From: Roseomonas sp. KE0001
GTDB taxonomy: Bacteria; Pseudomonadota; Alphaproteobacteria; Acetobacterales; Acetobacteraceae
NCBI RefSeq assembly: GCF_016107285.1
Contig: NZ_RCVQ01000006.1
Location: forward strand, 124,001-188,000
Direction of reading: 5' to 3'
DNA length: 64,000 bases
Each line of letters begins with the position of its first letter. The stretch's first letter is position 1. The notes beneath the pieces were generated by a model that saw nothing but the letters and a program-made list of their open reading frames with translations, ran no database searches and was not told the DNA's origin. The position numbers and the translations under genes are program-made. This document shows positions 56,686-64,000 of this stretch, piece after piece.

Positions 56686-57896
56686 TGCCCGATGGAGCCG
56701 CCCCGGCGGCACGGCCCGCGGCCTCCGCCGCCGTGACGATGATGCCCCCCGGCCTGCCGCCACCCCTGGTCTGCATGCTCTCGGCGGCGCATCCGCCGGC
56801 CGATGTGCGCGTCGTCGGCAAGGAGGGCGCCACCCTGGTCTCGGCCGGCTGGCGGGTGCGCCATATCTGCCCGGCCGCCGCCGGCGCGGTCGGTGGCGAG
56901 GCACGGCATGGCGTCGCCATCGCGCCCTATCGCCGCGCCGCCGGCTGGCTCGGGCGGCTGCGCAACATCCCGGCCCTGGCCCGCCGCGCCGCCGACAGCG
57001 GCGCCGCCGTGCTGCATGCCAGCGAGCCCGATGCCTGGCTGGCGGCGATCCTGGCGGCGCGGCGCAACGGCGCGCGCGTGGTGCTGGACGTGCATGAGCA
57101 CTATCCTTCCCGGCTCGACCACCGCCTGCCGCGCCTGCTCCGCCCGCTGCTGGCGCCCCTGGCGCGCGCCGCCATCCGGGGCGCCTGCCGCGCCATGGCG
57201 CGCCGGGCCGACGCGGTGGTCGTGGCCAAGGACGGGCTCGACGGCGACTTCGCCGCGCCGGAGCGGATCGTGCCGGTGCGCAACTACGCCCGCGCCAGCC
57301 AGGTGACGCCGCGCCGGCATCGCGCCGGGCCGCTCACCCTGGTGCATCTCGGCGCGCTGGGCCGCGCCCGGGGCGCCATGGAGATGCTGGACTGCCTGGC
57401 CTTCTGCCCGGCCTCCACGCGGCTGACCCTGGTCGGGCGCTTCACCGACGGCTCCGAATCCGCCTTCGCCGGCCGCGCCGAGCGGCTCGAGCTCGCCGCC
57501 CGCGTCACCCGCCGGGGCTGGCTGCCGCATGGCGAGGCGCTGGCCGAGGCGGCGCGCTGCGACATCGGCCTTGTGCTGTTCCAGCCGGGCGTGGAGAACC
57601 ACCGCCTGGCCCTGCCGCACAAGCTGTTCGACTGCATGCTGGCCGGCCTGCCGGTGATCGCCCCGGCCTTCGCCACCGAGGTGGCCCAGGTGGTGCGCGA
57701 GGCGGAATGCGGCCTGCTGGTGGACACCGCCGACCCCGAGGCCATCGCCGCCGCCGTGCGCCGGCTGGCCGATCCCGGGCTGCGCGCCGGCATGGGGGCG
57801 CGTGGCCGCGAGGCGGCGCTCGGCCGCTTCGGCTGGGCCGGCGAGGCGGAACGGCTGGTCCGCCTGTACCACCGCCTGGCGCCGCTGCCGCGCTGA
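56685..57896 (+). CDS. Glycosyltransferase family 4-like protein
   Basis: A 403-residue GT-B enzyme. After a disordered Ala/Pro N-terminus, it has VVLDVHEHYPSR in the acceptor half, AVVVAKDGL, and a donor half with LTLVHLGALGRARGAMEML, CDIGLVLFQPG and HRLALPHKLFDCMLAGLPVIA. This pattern fits family 4 enzymes annotated as exopolysaccharide transferases. The start ATG overlaps the preceding stop by one base. The sugar is unknown. Confidence 0.82.
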   Translation: MPDGAAPAARPAASAAVTMMPPGLPPPLVCMLSAAHPPADVRVVGKEGATLVSAGWRVRHICPAAAGAVGGEARHGVAIAPYRRAAGWLGRLRNIPALARRAADSGAAVLHASEPDAWLAAILAARRNGARVVLDVHEHYPSRLDHRLPRLLRPLLAPLARAAIRGACRAMARRADAVVVAKDGLDGDFAAPERIVPVRNYARASQVTPRRHRAGPLTLVHLGALGRARGAMEMLDCLAFCPASTRLTLVGRFTDGSESAFAGRAERLELAARVTRRGWLPHGEALAEAARCDIGLVLFQPGVENHRLALPHKLFDCMLAGLPVIAPAFATEVAQVVREAECGLLVDTADPEAIAAAVRRLADPGLRAGMGARGREAALGRFGWAGEAERLVRLYHRLAPLPR

Positions 57897-58057
57897 TGGC
57901 GCGCGCCACCCCCTGGTCCGCCGGCGCGCCCCTCGCGCCGCGTCCCGCGGCGCGGCTCGCGGGGGCCGTTTCGCGGCGCCGCGGCGTCCCGGCGGGCCGG
58001 TGGGGGGGCCGCGGCAAAGCTTCACCCCGGCGCGCCGCACGCCTATACGCCCGCTCC

Positions 58058-60055
58058 ATGGCCCTCACCCGAATTCTGCTGAATCTCGGCCTGGACTCGC
58101 TTCTGGCGGCCCTGGCGCTCCCGCTCGCCGTCTGGGCGGCCTCGCCCGGCGACTGGCCGCCCGGCGGCTGGTGGCTCGGCGCCATTCCCGGCACGGTCGC
58201 GGCCCTGGTCCTGGCCGGGCTGCCGGTGCGCCTGCCGCAGCAGTACTGGCGCTTCGCGGCGCTGAAGGATCTGGTGGCCGTGGTCGGCGCCGGGATCGGC
58301 GCGGCGCTGCTCTTCAGCCTCGGCCTGCGGCTGGCGGGGGCCTGGATGCCGGGCAACGTGGCCTTTCCGCTGATCCATGCGGGCGCGCTCTCCGCCGTCC
58401 TGCTGGCGCCGCGCATCCTGGCGCCGCTGAAACAGGCGCACCGCGTCGGCCCGCCGTCCGAGGCGCCGGCCCTGCCGGTCCTGCTGGTCGGCACCGGGGA
58501 TGCCGCGGACCTGTTCATCCGCGCCCTGCTGCAGCAGCGCACGCCGCGCTACCGCGTCATCGGCATCCTGGCGCGCAGCCCGCGCGGGGCGGGGCGGCGC
58601 ATCCATGGCCACCCCATCCTCGGCGGCTTCGAGGAGGCGGGCGAGGTGCTGGACCGCCTGCGCGCCGAGCAGCGCCTGCCGGGCGCCATCGTGCTCGCCG
58701 ATCCGGACCTGCAGGGCCATGCGCTGGAGGAGATGCTGGATGCCGCCGACCGCCACGGCGTTCCGGTCAACCGCGCGCCGCGCCTGACCAGCCTCGGCCC
58801 GGCACGGCGCGAGGGGGCGGGGGCGCGGCGCTTCGAGCTGCGCCCGGTGGCGATCGAGGAGCTGCTCGACCGGCCGCAGGTGCCGCTCGACCGCGAGGGC
58901 ATGGCGCGGCTGGTGCAGGGGCGGCGGGTGCTGGTCACCGGCGCCGGCGGCACCATCGGCGGCGAGCTGGCGCGGCAGGTGGCGGCGCTCGGCCCGGCCC
59001 AGCTCACCCTGCTCGACCATGGCGAGTTCGCCCTCTACAGCATCGACCTGGAGCTGGCGGAGACGCATCCGGCGGTGCCGCGCCGCGCCGTGCTGGCCGA
59101 TGTGCGCGATGCCGGGCGCATCGCCCGGCTGATGCGCGACGTGCGGCCGGAGCTGGTGTTCCATGCCGCGGCGCTGAAGCACGTGCCGATGGTCGAGAAC
59201 GACCCCCTGGAGGGGCTGCTGACCAACGCCCTCGGCACCCGCGTCATCGCCGACGCGGCGCGCGCGGAGGGCTGCCGCGCCATGGTCTTCATCTCGACCG
59301 ACAAGGCGGTGAACCCGACCAGCGTCATGGGGGCCTCCAAGCGCCTGGCCGAGATGTACTGCCAGGCGGTGGACAAGGACGCGCGGCATCGCGGCGGCGG
59401 CGAGGCGGGCGACATGCGCTGCATCACCGTGCGCTTCGGCAATGTGCTGGGCTCGACCGGCTCGGTGGTGCCGCTGTTCCGGCGCCAGCTCGAGCGCGGC
59501 GGTCCGCTCACCGTGACGCATCCCGACATGCGCCGCTACTTCATGACGGTGCGCGAGGCGGTCGGGCTGGTGCTGCAGGCGAGCGTCGTCGGCATGGCCG
59601 ATGCGGAGGGGTTCCGCGCCGCCGGCGACGGGCGCGGCCTGCCGCCCGAACTGTCCGATGGCGGCATCTTCGTGCTCGACATGGGCAAGCCGGTGAAGAT
59701 CGTGGACATGGCGCGGCGCATGATCCGCCTCGCCGGGCTGCGGCCGGACGAGGACATCGAGATCCGCTTCACCGGCCTGCGCCCGGGGGAGAAGCTCTAC
59801 GAGGAGCTGTTCCACGGCCAGGAGCCGCCGCGCCCGACGCAGTATCCTGGCCTGCTGATGGCGACGCCGCGCACCACCGACGCGGCCGAGGTCGGCGCCG
59901 CGATCGACGCCATGGCCGCCGCGGCGCGGGCCGGCCAGGGCGGCGCGGCGCTGGCCGAGCTGGCCCGGCGGGTCCCCGAATTCGACCACAATGCCGGCGC
60001 CCCCCCTGGTCCGCCCGCCGGCGCCACCCCCACCACCCCCGACGCGCGCGCCTGA
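58058..60055 (+). CDS. Membrane-bound UDP-sugar 4,6-dehydratase (PglF/WbpM/CapD-like)
   Basis: A 665-residue protein. Four N-terminal helices (about residues 5-120) are followed by an extra Rossmann-like half (VLLVGTGDAADLF) and then the catalytic SDR domain: VLVTGAGGTIGGELARQ (290 onward), HAAALKHVPMVE, FISTDKAVNPTSVMGASKR (413 onward; Met replaces the usual Tyr, as in this family) and VRFGNVLGSTGSV. It makes UDP-4-keto-6-deoxy-GlcNAc. The Pro/Ala-rich tail is not conserved. The ATG at 58058 lies 161 bases after the previous gene; the open frame before it is a shadow. Confidence 0.92.
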   Translation: MALTRILLNLGLDSLLAALALPLAVWAASPGDWPPGGWWLGAIPGTVAALVLAGLPVRLPQQYWRFAALKDLVAVVGAGIGAALLFSLGLRLAGAWMPGNVAFPLIHAGALSAVLLAPRILAPLKQAHRVGPPSEAPALPVLLVGTGDAADLFIRALLQQRTPRYRVIGILARSPRGAGRRIHGHPILGGFEEAGEVLDRLRAEQRLPGAIVLADPDLQGHALEEMLDAADRHGVPVNRAPRLTSLGPARREGAGARRFELRPVAIEELLDRPQVPLDREGMARLVQGRRVLVTGAGGTIGGELARQVAALGPAQLTLLDHGEFALYSIDLELAETHPAVPRRAVLADVRDAGRIARLMRDVRPELVFHAAALKHVPMVENDPLEGLLTNALGTRVIADAARAEGCRAMVFISTDKAVNPTSVMGASKRLAEMYCQAVDKDARHRGGGEAGDMRCITVRFGNVLGSTGSVVPLFRRQLERGGPLTVTHPDMRRYFMTVREAVGLVLQASVVGMADAEGFRAAGDGRGLPPELSDGGIFVLDMGKPVKIVDMARRMIRLAGLRPDEDIEIRFTGLRPGEKLYEELFHGQEPPRPTQYPGLLMATPRTTDAAEVGAAIDAMAAAARAGQGGAALAELARRVPEFDHNAGAPPGPPAGATPTTPDARA

Positions 60056-60098
60056 GCATGGGCCGGGCCGCGCCATCCGTTCCGCGAGAGGACGCACG

Positions 60099-61514
60099 AT
60101 GGAAGGTCCGGCCTATCCGGTCTCGTGGTGGGGCCGCGCCCGCGCGCTGGACCCCGCCGCGCCGCTCGCCCCGGCGCTGAGCGAGCGCATCGCGGCGCGG
60201 ACGGCGCGCATCGGTGTGGTCGGCCTCGGCTATGCCGGGCTGCCGCTGGCGCTGCGCTTCGCCGAATCGGGCTTTCCCGTCACCGGCTTCGATATCGACG
60301 CGGCCAAGCTCGCGGCGCTGCGCGCGGGGCGCAGCCCGGTGCATGGCATCCCCGACGGCCGGGTCGCCGCCGCCGGCATCCGGCCCGCCGCCGGCGCCGA
60401 GGAGGCGCGCGACTGCGACGCCCTGCTGATCTGCGTGCCGACGCCGATCGGGCCGCACAAGGAGCCCGACCTCGGCGCCGTGCGCGCCGCCGTCGCGGCG
60501 ATCGCGCCCTTCCTGCGACCCGGCCAGGCGATCGGGCTGGAGAGCACCACCTATCCCGGCACCACGGAGGAGGTGGTGCTGCCGGCGCTGGCGGAGGCCG
60601 GGCTGCGGCCGGGGCTCGACGCCTTCGTGCTCTACAGCCCGGAGCGCGAGGACCCCGGCAACCCCGAGGGCACGGTCGGCCGGGTGCCGAAGCTGATCGC
60701 CGGCGCGACACCCGCCTGCCTCGCCATCGGCCAGGCGCTCTACGGACCGGCGGCCGCCGGGCGGCTGGTGGCGGTCTCGTCGCTGCGCGCGGCCGAGCTG
60801 GTGAAGCTCTACGAGAACGTGTTCCGCGCCGTGAACATCGGGCTGGTGAACGAGCTGAAGCGGATCAGCCACGCCCTCGGCCTCGACGTGCACGAGGTGA
60901 TCGACGCCGCCGCCACCAAGCCCTTCGGCTTCATGCCCTTCCGCCCCGGCCCCGGCCTCGGCGGGCACTGCATCCCGGTCGATCCCTACTACCTCGCCTG
61001 GAAGGCGCGGGAGCTGGGCGTGCCGAGCGACTTCGTCGAACTGGCCGGGCGGGTGAACGACGCCATGCCGGGCTATGTCGTCGGCCGGCTGCGCGACGCG
61101 CTGGACGCGCGCGGCAAGGCGTTGCGCGACGCCCGTATCCTGCTGCTCGGCCTGGCCTACAAGCCGGGCGTCCCCGACATGCGCGAGAGCCCGGCGTGCG
61201 AGCTGCTGCACCTGCTGGCCCGGCGCGGCGCCCGCGTCGCCTATCATGACCCGCTGGTGCCGGCCTGGCCCGAGGCCGGGCTGGAGAGCGCGCCGCTGAC
61301 GCCCGGGCTGCTGGCGGCGCAGGATGCCGTGCTGGTGGTGACGCCGCAGCCGGGGATGGATTTCGCCGCCGTGCGCGCCCACGCGGCGCTGGTGGTGGAC
61401 ACGCGCGGCGTCTACCGCGATGCGGCGGTGGAGACCGATGCGTTGCCGGGTGAAACGCGCGGTGATTTCCCATCCGGTGGCGAACGGGCCTATCACGCCG
61501 TCATCCAGGCCTGA
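60099..61514 (+). CDS. UDP-N-acetyl-hexosamine 6-dehydrogenase (WbpA/TviB-like)
   Basis: A 471-residue member of the UDP-glucose/GDP-mannose dehydrogenase family that oxidises C6 of a UDP-HexNAc in two NAD steps. RIGVVGLGYAGLPLALRFAE carries the NAD motif (residues 42-47). ESTTYPGTTEEVV and YSPEREDPGN are WbpA-group markers, and the catalytic Cys291 is in LGGHCIPVDPYYL. The C-terminal half has LLLGLAYKPGVPDMRES. The ATG at 60099 has GAGAGGA upstream. It lies next to the WbpE-like aminotransferase, as in the ManNAc3NAcA pathway. Confidence 0.92.
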   Translation: MEGPAYPVSWWGRARALDPAAPLAPALSERIAARTARIGVVGLGYAGLPLALRFAESGFPVTGFDIDAAKLAALRAGRSPVHGIPDGRVAAAGIRPAAGAEEARDCDALLICVPTPIGPHKEPDLGAVRAAVAAIAPFLRPGQAIGLESTTYPGTTEEVVLPALAEAGLRPGLDAFVLYSPEREDPGNPEGTVGRVPKLIAGATPACLAIGQALYGPAAAGRLVAVSSLRAAELVKLYENVFRAVNIGLVNELKRISHALGLDVHEVIDAAATKPFGFMPFRPGPGLGGHCIPVDPYYLAWKARELGVPSDFVELAGRVNDAMPGYVVGRLRDALDARGKALRDARILLLGLAYKPGVPDMRESPACELLHLLARRGARVAYHDPLVPAWPEAGLESAPLTPGLLAAQDAVLVVTPQPGMDFAAVRAHAALVVDTRGVYRDAAVETDALPGETRGDFPSGGERAYHAVIQA

Positions 61515-61563
61515 CCGGGCGCCGCCCGGCGGGCCTGCACCGCTGCACGGAGCCTTTCCGCCG

Positions 61564-62715
61564 ATGACCGAGACGCGCCCCATCACCCTCTTCGACATGA
61601 AGGCGCAGCAGGCGCTGATCCGCGACGGGATCGACCGCCGCATCGCGGCCATCCTGGACAGCGGCGCCTTCATCAACGGCCCGGATGTGCGCGAGCTGGA
61701 GGAGAAGCTGGCGGCCTTCGCCGGCACCGCCCACGCCGTCGGCGTCTCCTCCGGCACGGATGCGCTGCAGATCGCCATGATGGCCGAGGGTATCGGACAG
61801 GGCGATGCCGTCTTCCTGCCCGCCTTCACCTATACCGCGACCGCCGAGGTGCCCCTGGTGCTCGGCGCCACGCCGGTCTTCGTCGATGTCGAGGAAGGCA
61901 GCTTCAACATCGACATCGCCGACCTGAAGCGGCGCATCGCGCTGGTGAAGGCGGAGGGGCGGCTGCGGCCGCGCGCCGTGGTCGGCGTCGATCTCTTCGG
62001 CCGCCCGGCGGACTGGGTGGCGATCCAGGAGATCTGCCGCGAGGAAGGGCTGTTCGCCCTCGACGACGCGGCCCAGGCCTTCGGCGCAGCGCTGGACGGG
62101 AAGCGCCTGGGCCGCTGGGGCGACGCGGCGGCGCTCAGCTTCTATCCGACCAAGACGCTCGGCTGCTACGGCGATGGCGGCGCCATCCTGACCGACAGCG
62201 CCGAGCGCGCCGAGCTCTACCGCTCGCTCCGCACCCATGGCGAGGGCCGGACGCGCTACGAGGTGGAGCGCACCGGCATGAACGGCCGGCTGGACACGCT
62301 CCAGGCCGCCATCCTGCTCTGCAAGCTGCCGCTGCTGGAAGACGAGCTGGCCGCCCGCGCGCGGATCGCGGCGCAGTACGGCGCCCGGCTGGCCGGCCAT
62401 GTCGCGGTGCCGGGCGAGCAGGCGGGCGCCACCAGCGCCTGGGGACTCTACTCGATCCTGCTGCCGGACGCGGCGGCGCGGGCGCGGGTGCAGAAGGCGA
62501 TGCAGGACCGCGGCGTGCCGTCGGCCATCTACTACCCGAAGCCGCTGCACCGGCAGCCCGCCTATGCCCGCGCCCATGCCGAGGGGCTGCGCCAGGCGCC
62601 GCCCCTGCCGGTGAGCGAGGCGCTGTGCGAGCGCATCCTCTCCCTGCCGATGCATCCCTATCTGGACGAGGGGCAGGTGGAGCGCGTGGCCGCGGCGGTG
62701 ATCGCGGGGCTCTGA
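61564..62715 (+). CDS. DegT/DnrJ/EryC1 aminotransferase, WbpE-like
   Basis: A 383-residue PLP aminotransferase. FDMKAQQALIRDGIDRRI and GAFINGPDVRELEEKLA are typical of WbpE/FdtB-type enzymes. VSSGTDALQIAMMAEGI, VDLFGRPADW, LDDAAQAFGA and Lys197 in FYPTKTLGCYGDGG complete the cofactor site. Such enzymes aminate the 3-keto group of UDP-GlcNAcA or similar. The 3-dehydrogenase (WbpB) and acetyltransferase (WbpD) that would flank it in that pathway are not here. It is the last gene of the locus and converges with pheA. Confidence 0.9.
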   Translation: MTETRPITLFDMKAQQALIRDGIDRRIAAILDSGAFINGPDVRELEEKLAAFAGTAHAVGVSSGTDALQIAMMAEGIGQGDAVFLPAFTYTATAEVPLVLGATPVFVDVEEGSFNIDIADLKRRIALVKAEGRLRPRAVVGVDLFGRPADWVAIQEICREEGLFALDDAAQAFGAALDGKRLGRWGDAAALSFYPTKTLGCYGDGGAILTDSAERAELYRSLRTHGEGRTRYEVERTGMNGRLDTLQAAILLCKLPLLEDELAARARIAAQYGARLAGHVAVPGEQAGATSAWGLYSILLPDAAARARVQKAMQDRGVPSAIYYPKPLHRQPAYARAHAEGLRQAPPLPVSEALCERILSLPMHPYLDEGQVERVAAAVIAGL

Positions 62716-62770
62716 CGCCGCGCGGGGCGGGGCCGCCCTCACCGGCGGCTTCCCCCCTCCGCCGGACGGA

Positions 62771-63625
62771 TCAGTCCGCCTGGGCCGCCTGACCCATGCG
62801 GTAGGGATGCGCCGGGTAGCTGCCGAGGACGCGCAGCTCGCGCGAGAAGAAGGCCAGCTCCTCCAGGGCGCGCTTCAGGGGGGGGTGGTCCGGGTGGCCA
62901 TCCACGTCGCAGAGGAACTGCGTGGCGGTGAAATGGCCGTCGAGCATGTAGCTTTCGAGCTTGGTCATGTTCACGCCGTTGGTGGCGAAGCCGCCCAGCG
63001 CCTTGTACAGCGCCGCCGGGATGTTGCGGACGCGGAAGACGAAGGTGGTGACGGTGTTCATCGCCTCCACCGCCGGCATCCGCGGCGCGCGCGCCATGAC
63101 ATAGAAGCGCGTGGTGTTGTGCGCCTCGTCCTCGACATTGTGCAGCAGGATCTCGAGGCCATAGGTCTCGGCCGCCAGCGAGGAGGCGATGGCGGCGTCC
63201 TCCAGGCTGGGCCGCTCGGCCAGCAGCTTGGCGGCGCCGGCCGTGTCGGCCTCGATCACCGGCTCCAGCCCGCGCTCGCGCAGCAGCTTGAGCACCTGGC
63301 CGAGCGCCACCGGATGGCTGTGGGCGCGCTTCAGCCCGGCGAGCGTCGCGCCCTTGTGCGCCAGCAGGCAGTGCTCGACGCGCTGGTAGTGCTCGCCCAC
63401 GGTGAAAAGGCCCGAATCGGGCAACAGGCGGTGGATGTCCGGCACCCGGCCGGCCAGCGAGTTCTCGCAAGGAAGCATGGCGAGGTCGGCCCGCGCCTCC
63501 CGCACCGCCTCCATCGCCGCCTCGAAGCTGGGGCAGGGCAGGGTGGTCCAGCCGGGATAGGCGCTGCGGCAGGCCAGGTCGGAATAGGCTCCAGGGACAC
63601 CCTGGAAGGCGATCACACCGCTCAC
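62771..63625 (-). CDS. pheA: Prephenate dehydratase
   Basis: A 284-residue monofunctional enzyme of phenylalanine synthesis. IAFQGVPGAYSDLA opens the PDT domain, LPCENSLAGRV carries the catalytic-region Asn, and NTTRFYVM is the TRF catalytic motif. The ACT domain follows (from about residue 195), with GVNMTKLESYML, a variant of the ESRP region that binds phenylalanine for feedback control. No chorismate mutase domain is fused. It is divergent from the cytochrome c gene. Confidence 0.95.
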   Translation of the reverse strand: MSGVIAFQGVPGAYSDLACRSAYPGWTTLPCPSFEAAMEAVREARADLAMLPCENSLAGRVPDIHRLLPDSGLFTVGEHYQRVEHCLLAHKGATLAGLKRAHSHPVALGQVLKLLRERGLEPVIEADTAGAAKLLAERPSLEDAAIASSLAAETYGLEILLHNVEDEAHNTTRFYVMARAPRMPAVEAMNTVTTFVFRVRNIPAALYKALGGFATNGVNMTKLESYMLDGHFTATQFLCDVDGHPDHPPLKRALEELAFFSRELRVLGSYPAHPYRMGQAAQAD

Positions 63626-63697
63626 GCTTGATTCTCCGGCCCGGGCAGAAGGGGGAAGGTCCGCGCCGGGGCTTGTCGCTCGGAATGGGGCGACGGG

Positions 63698-63726
63698 TTG
63701 AAGCGCCGCCGTTGTCCCACTATGGT
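63698..63726 (+). promoter_or_regulatory. Candidate promoter of the cytochrome c gene
   Basis: TTGAAG (63698-63703) and TATGGT (63721-63726) are 17 bases apart on the plus strand, about 97 bases before the ATG at 63823. The rest of the 197-base pheA-cytochrome spacer has no other clear signal. Confidence 0.45.
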
Positions 63727-63822
63727 CCGGACGCTTCTAGTCGAGGCCAAGGCCGTGCGCAAACAGCGGCCGGGTCCGATGCGGGGTCCCCTGCACTTCG
63801 TCTGAGAAATGGATCTGGCAGA

Positions 63823-64000
63823 ATGAGCTTGGAGGTCAACAAGGCGTTCGCCGCCGTCCTCACCGCCGGGATCGCCTTCATGGTGGCCGGGTTCATCGGT
63901 CAGCAGGTCGTGCATCCGAAGCGGCTTGAGAAGACGGCGATCGCCATCGACGTGCCCGAGACCTCCGGCGCCCCGGCCGCCGCGGAACCGCAGATCGACC
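63823..64000 (+). CDS. Membrane-anchored cytochrome c (CycM-like), N-terminal fragment
   Basis: The first 59 residues of a gene that runs off the window. An N-terminal anchor (about residues 8-28, AFAAVLTAGIAFMVAGFIG) is followed by HPKRLEKTAIAID and an Ala/Pro linker, the start seen in alphaproteobacterial cytochromes c that link the bc1 complex with the oxidases. The CxxCH heme site lies beyond the end. The call rests on this N-terminus and on the pheA neighbourhood. Confidence 0.7.
   Translation, partial: MSLEVNKAFAAVLTAGIAFMVAGFIGQQVVHPKRLEKTAIAIDVPETSGAPAAAEPQID

Overview
The window is a GC-rich bacterial chromosome segment. Its gene content points to the Alphaproteobacteria, most likely Acetobacteraceae close to Roseomonas. 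Evidence for this includes an FYDLN-family acidic protein, a class II AroA, a PPSRP/Maf/hemE neighbourhood, a CycM-type membrane-anchored cytochrome c next to pheA, and solute receptors of the Bug and branched-chain types with Tat-like signals. The taxonomic call is inference from family content, since no rRNA is present. No tRNA, CRISPR array, transposase or phage gene was seen.

Layout. 1-1803: end of a peptide-type solute receptor and a FAD amine oxidase. 1814-9016: mostly minus strand, with hrcA, two small + strand membrane/secreted proteins, trkA-trkH, an AGE-family epimerase, maf and a PPSRP kinase/phosphorylase. 9017-9377: a gene-free region with five DnaA-box-like 9-mers, three GANTC sites and an AT-rich stretch, lying between PPSRP and hemE; this is the best candidate for the chromosomal origin. 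9378-20040: hemE, a catalase-like protein, a decayed CLC chloride-channel tail, a glutamine amidotransferase, a CobW-WD40 pair, rph-rdgB, a bactofilin-lipoprotein pair, a PfkB kinase and an AEC transporter. 20098-25164: a Bug receptor, two glycosyltransferases and a DUF2254 protein.

25241-36915 is a long minus-strand housekeeping run: aroA-cmk-rpsA, then sppA-ihfB-lapA-like-pyrF-trpF-trpB-trpA. A monofunctional large catalase (katE) sits in the middle, bracketed by two perfect hairpins. 37028-45550 is mixed: the FYDLN protein with a clear terminator, a patatin, acetyl-CoA synthetase, an aldose epimerase, an MBL-fold protein, a GST, a branched-chain-type receptor and an EamA exporter.

45555-62715 is an exopolysaccharide locus. 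An outer-membrane export protein with about six SLBB repeats faces an eleven-gene + strand series. That series holds a heparinase-like protein, a kinase-less Wzz, a Wzy/ligase, a small PglC-type phosphoglycosyl transferase, PglE- and PglF-like enzymes, two glycosyltransferases, a WbpI-like 2-epimerase, a WbpA-like dehydrogenase and a WbpE-like aminotransferase. Together these would make amino- and acid-sugar nucleotides and build a polymer. No flippase, tyrosine kinase, acetyltransferase or WbpB is present here, so part of the pathway must lie elsewhere. The window closes with pheA and the start of a cytochrome c gene.
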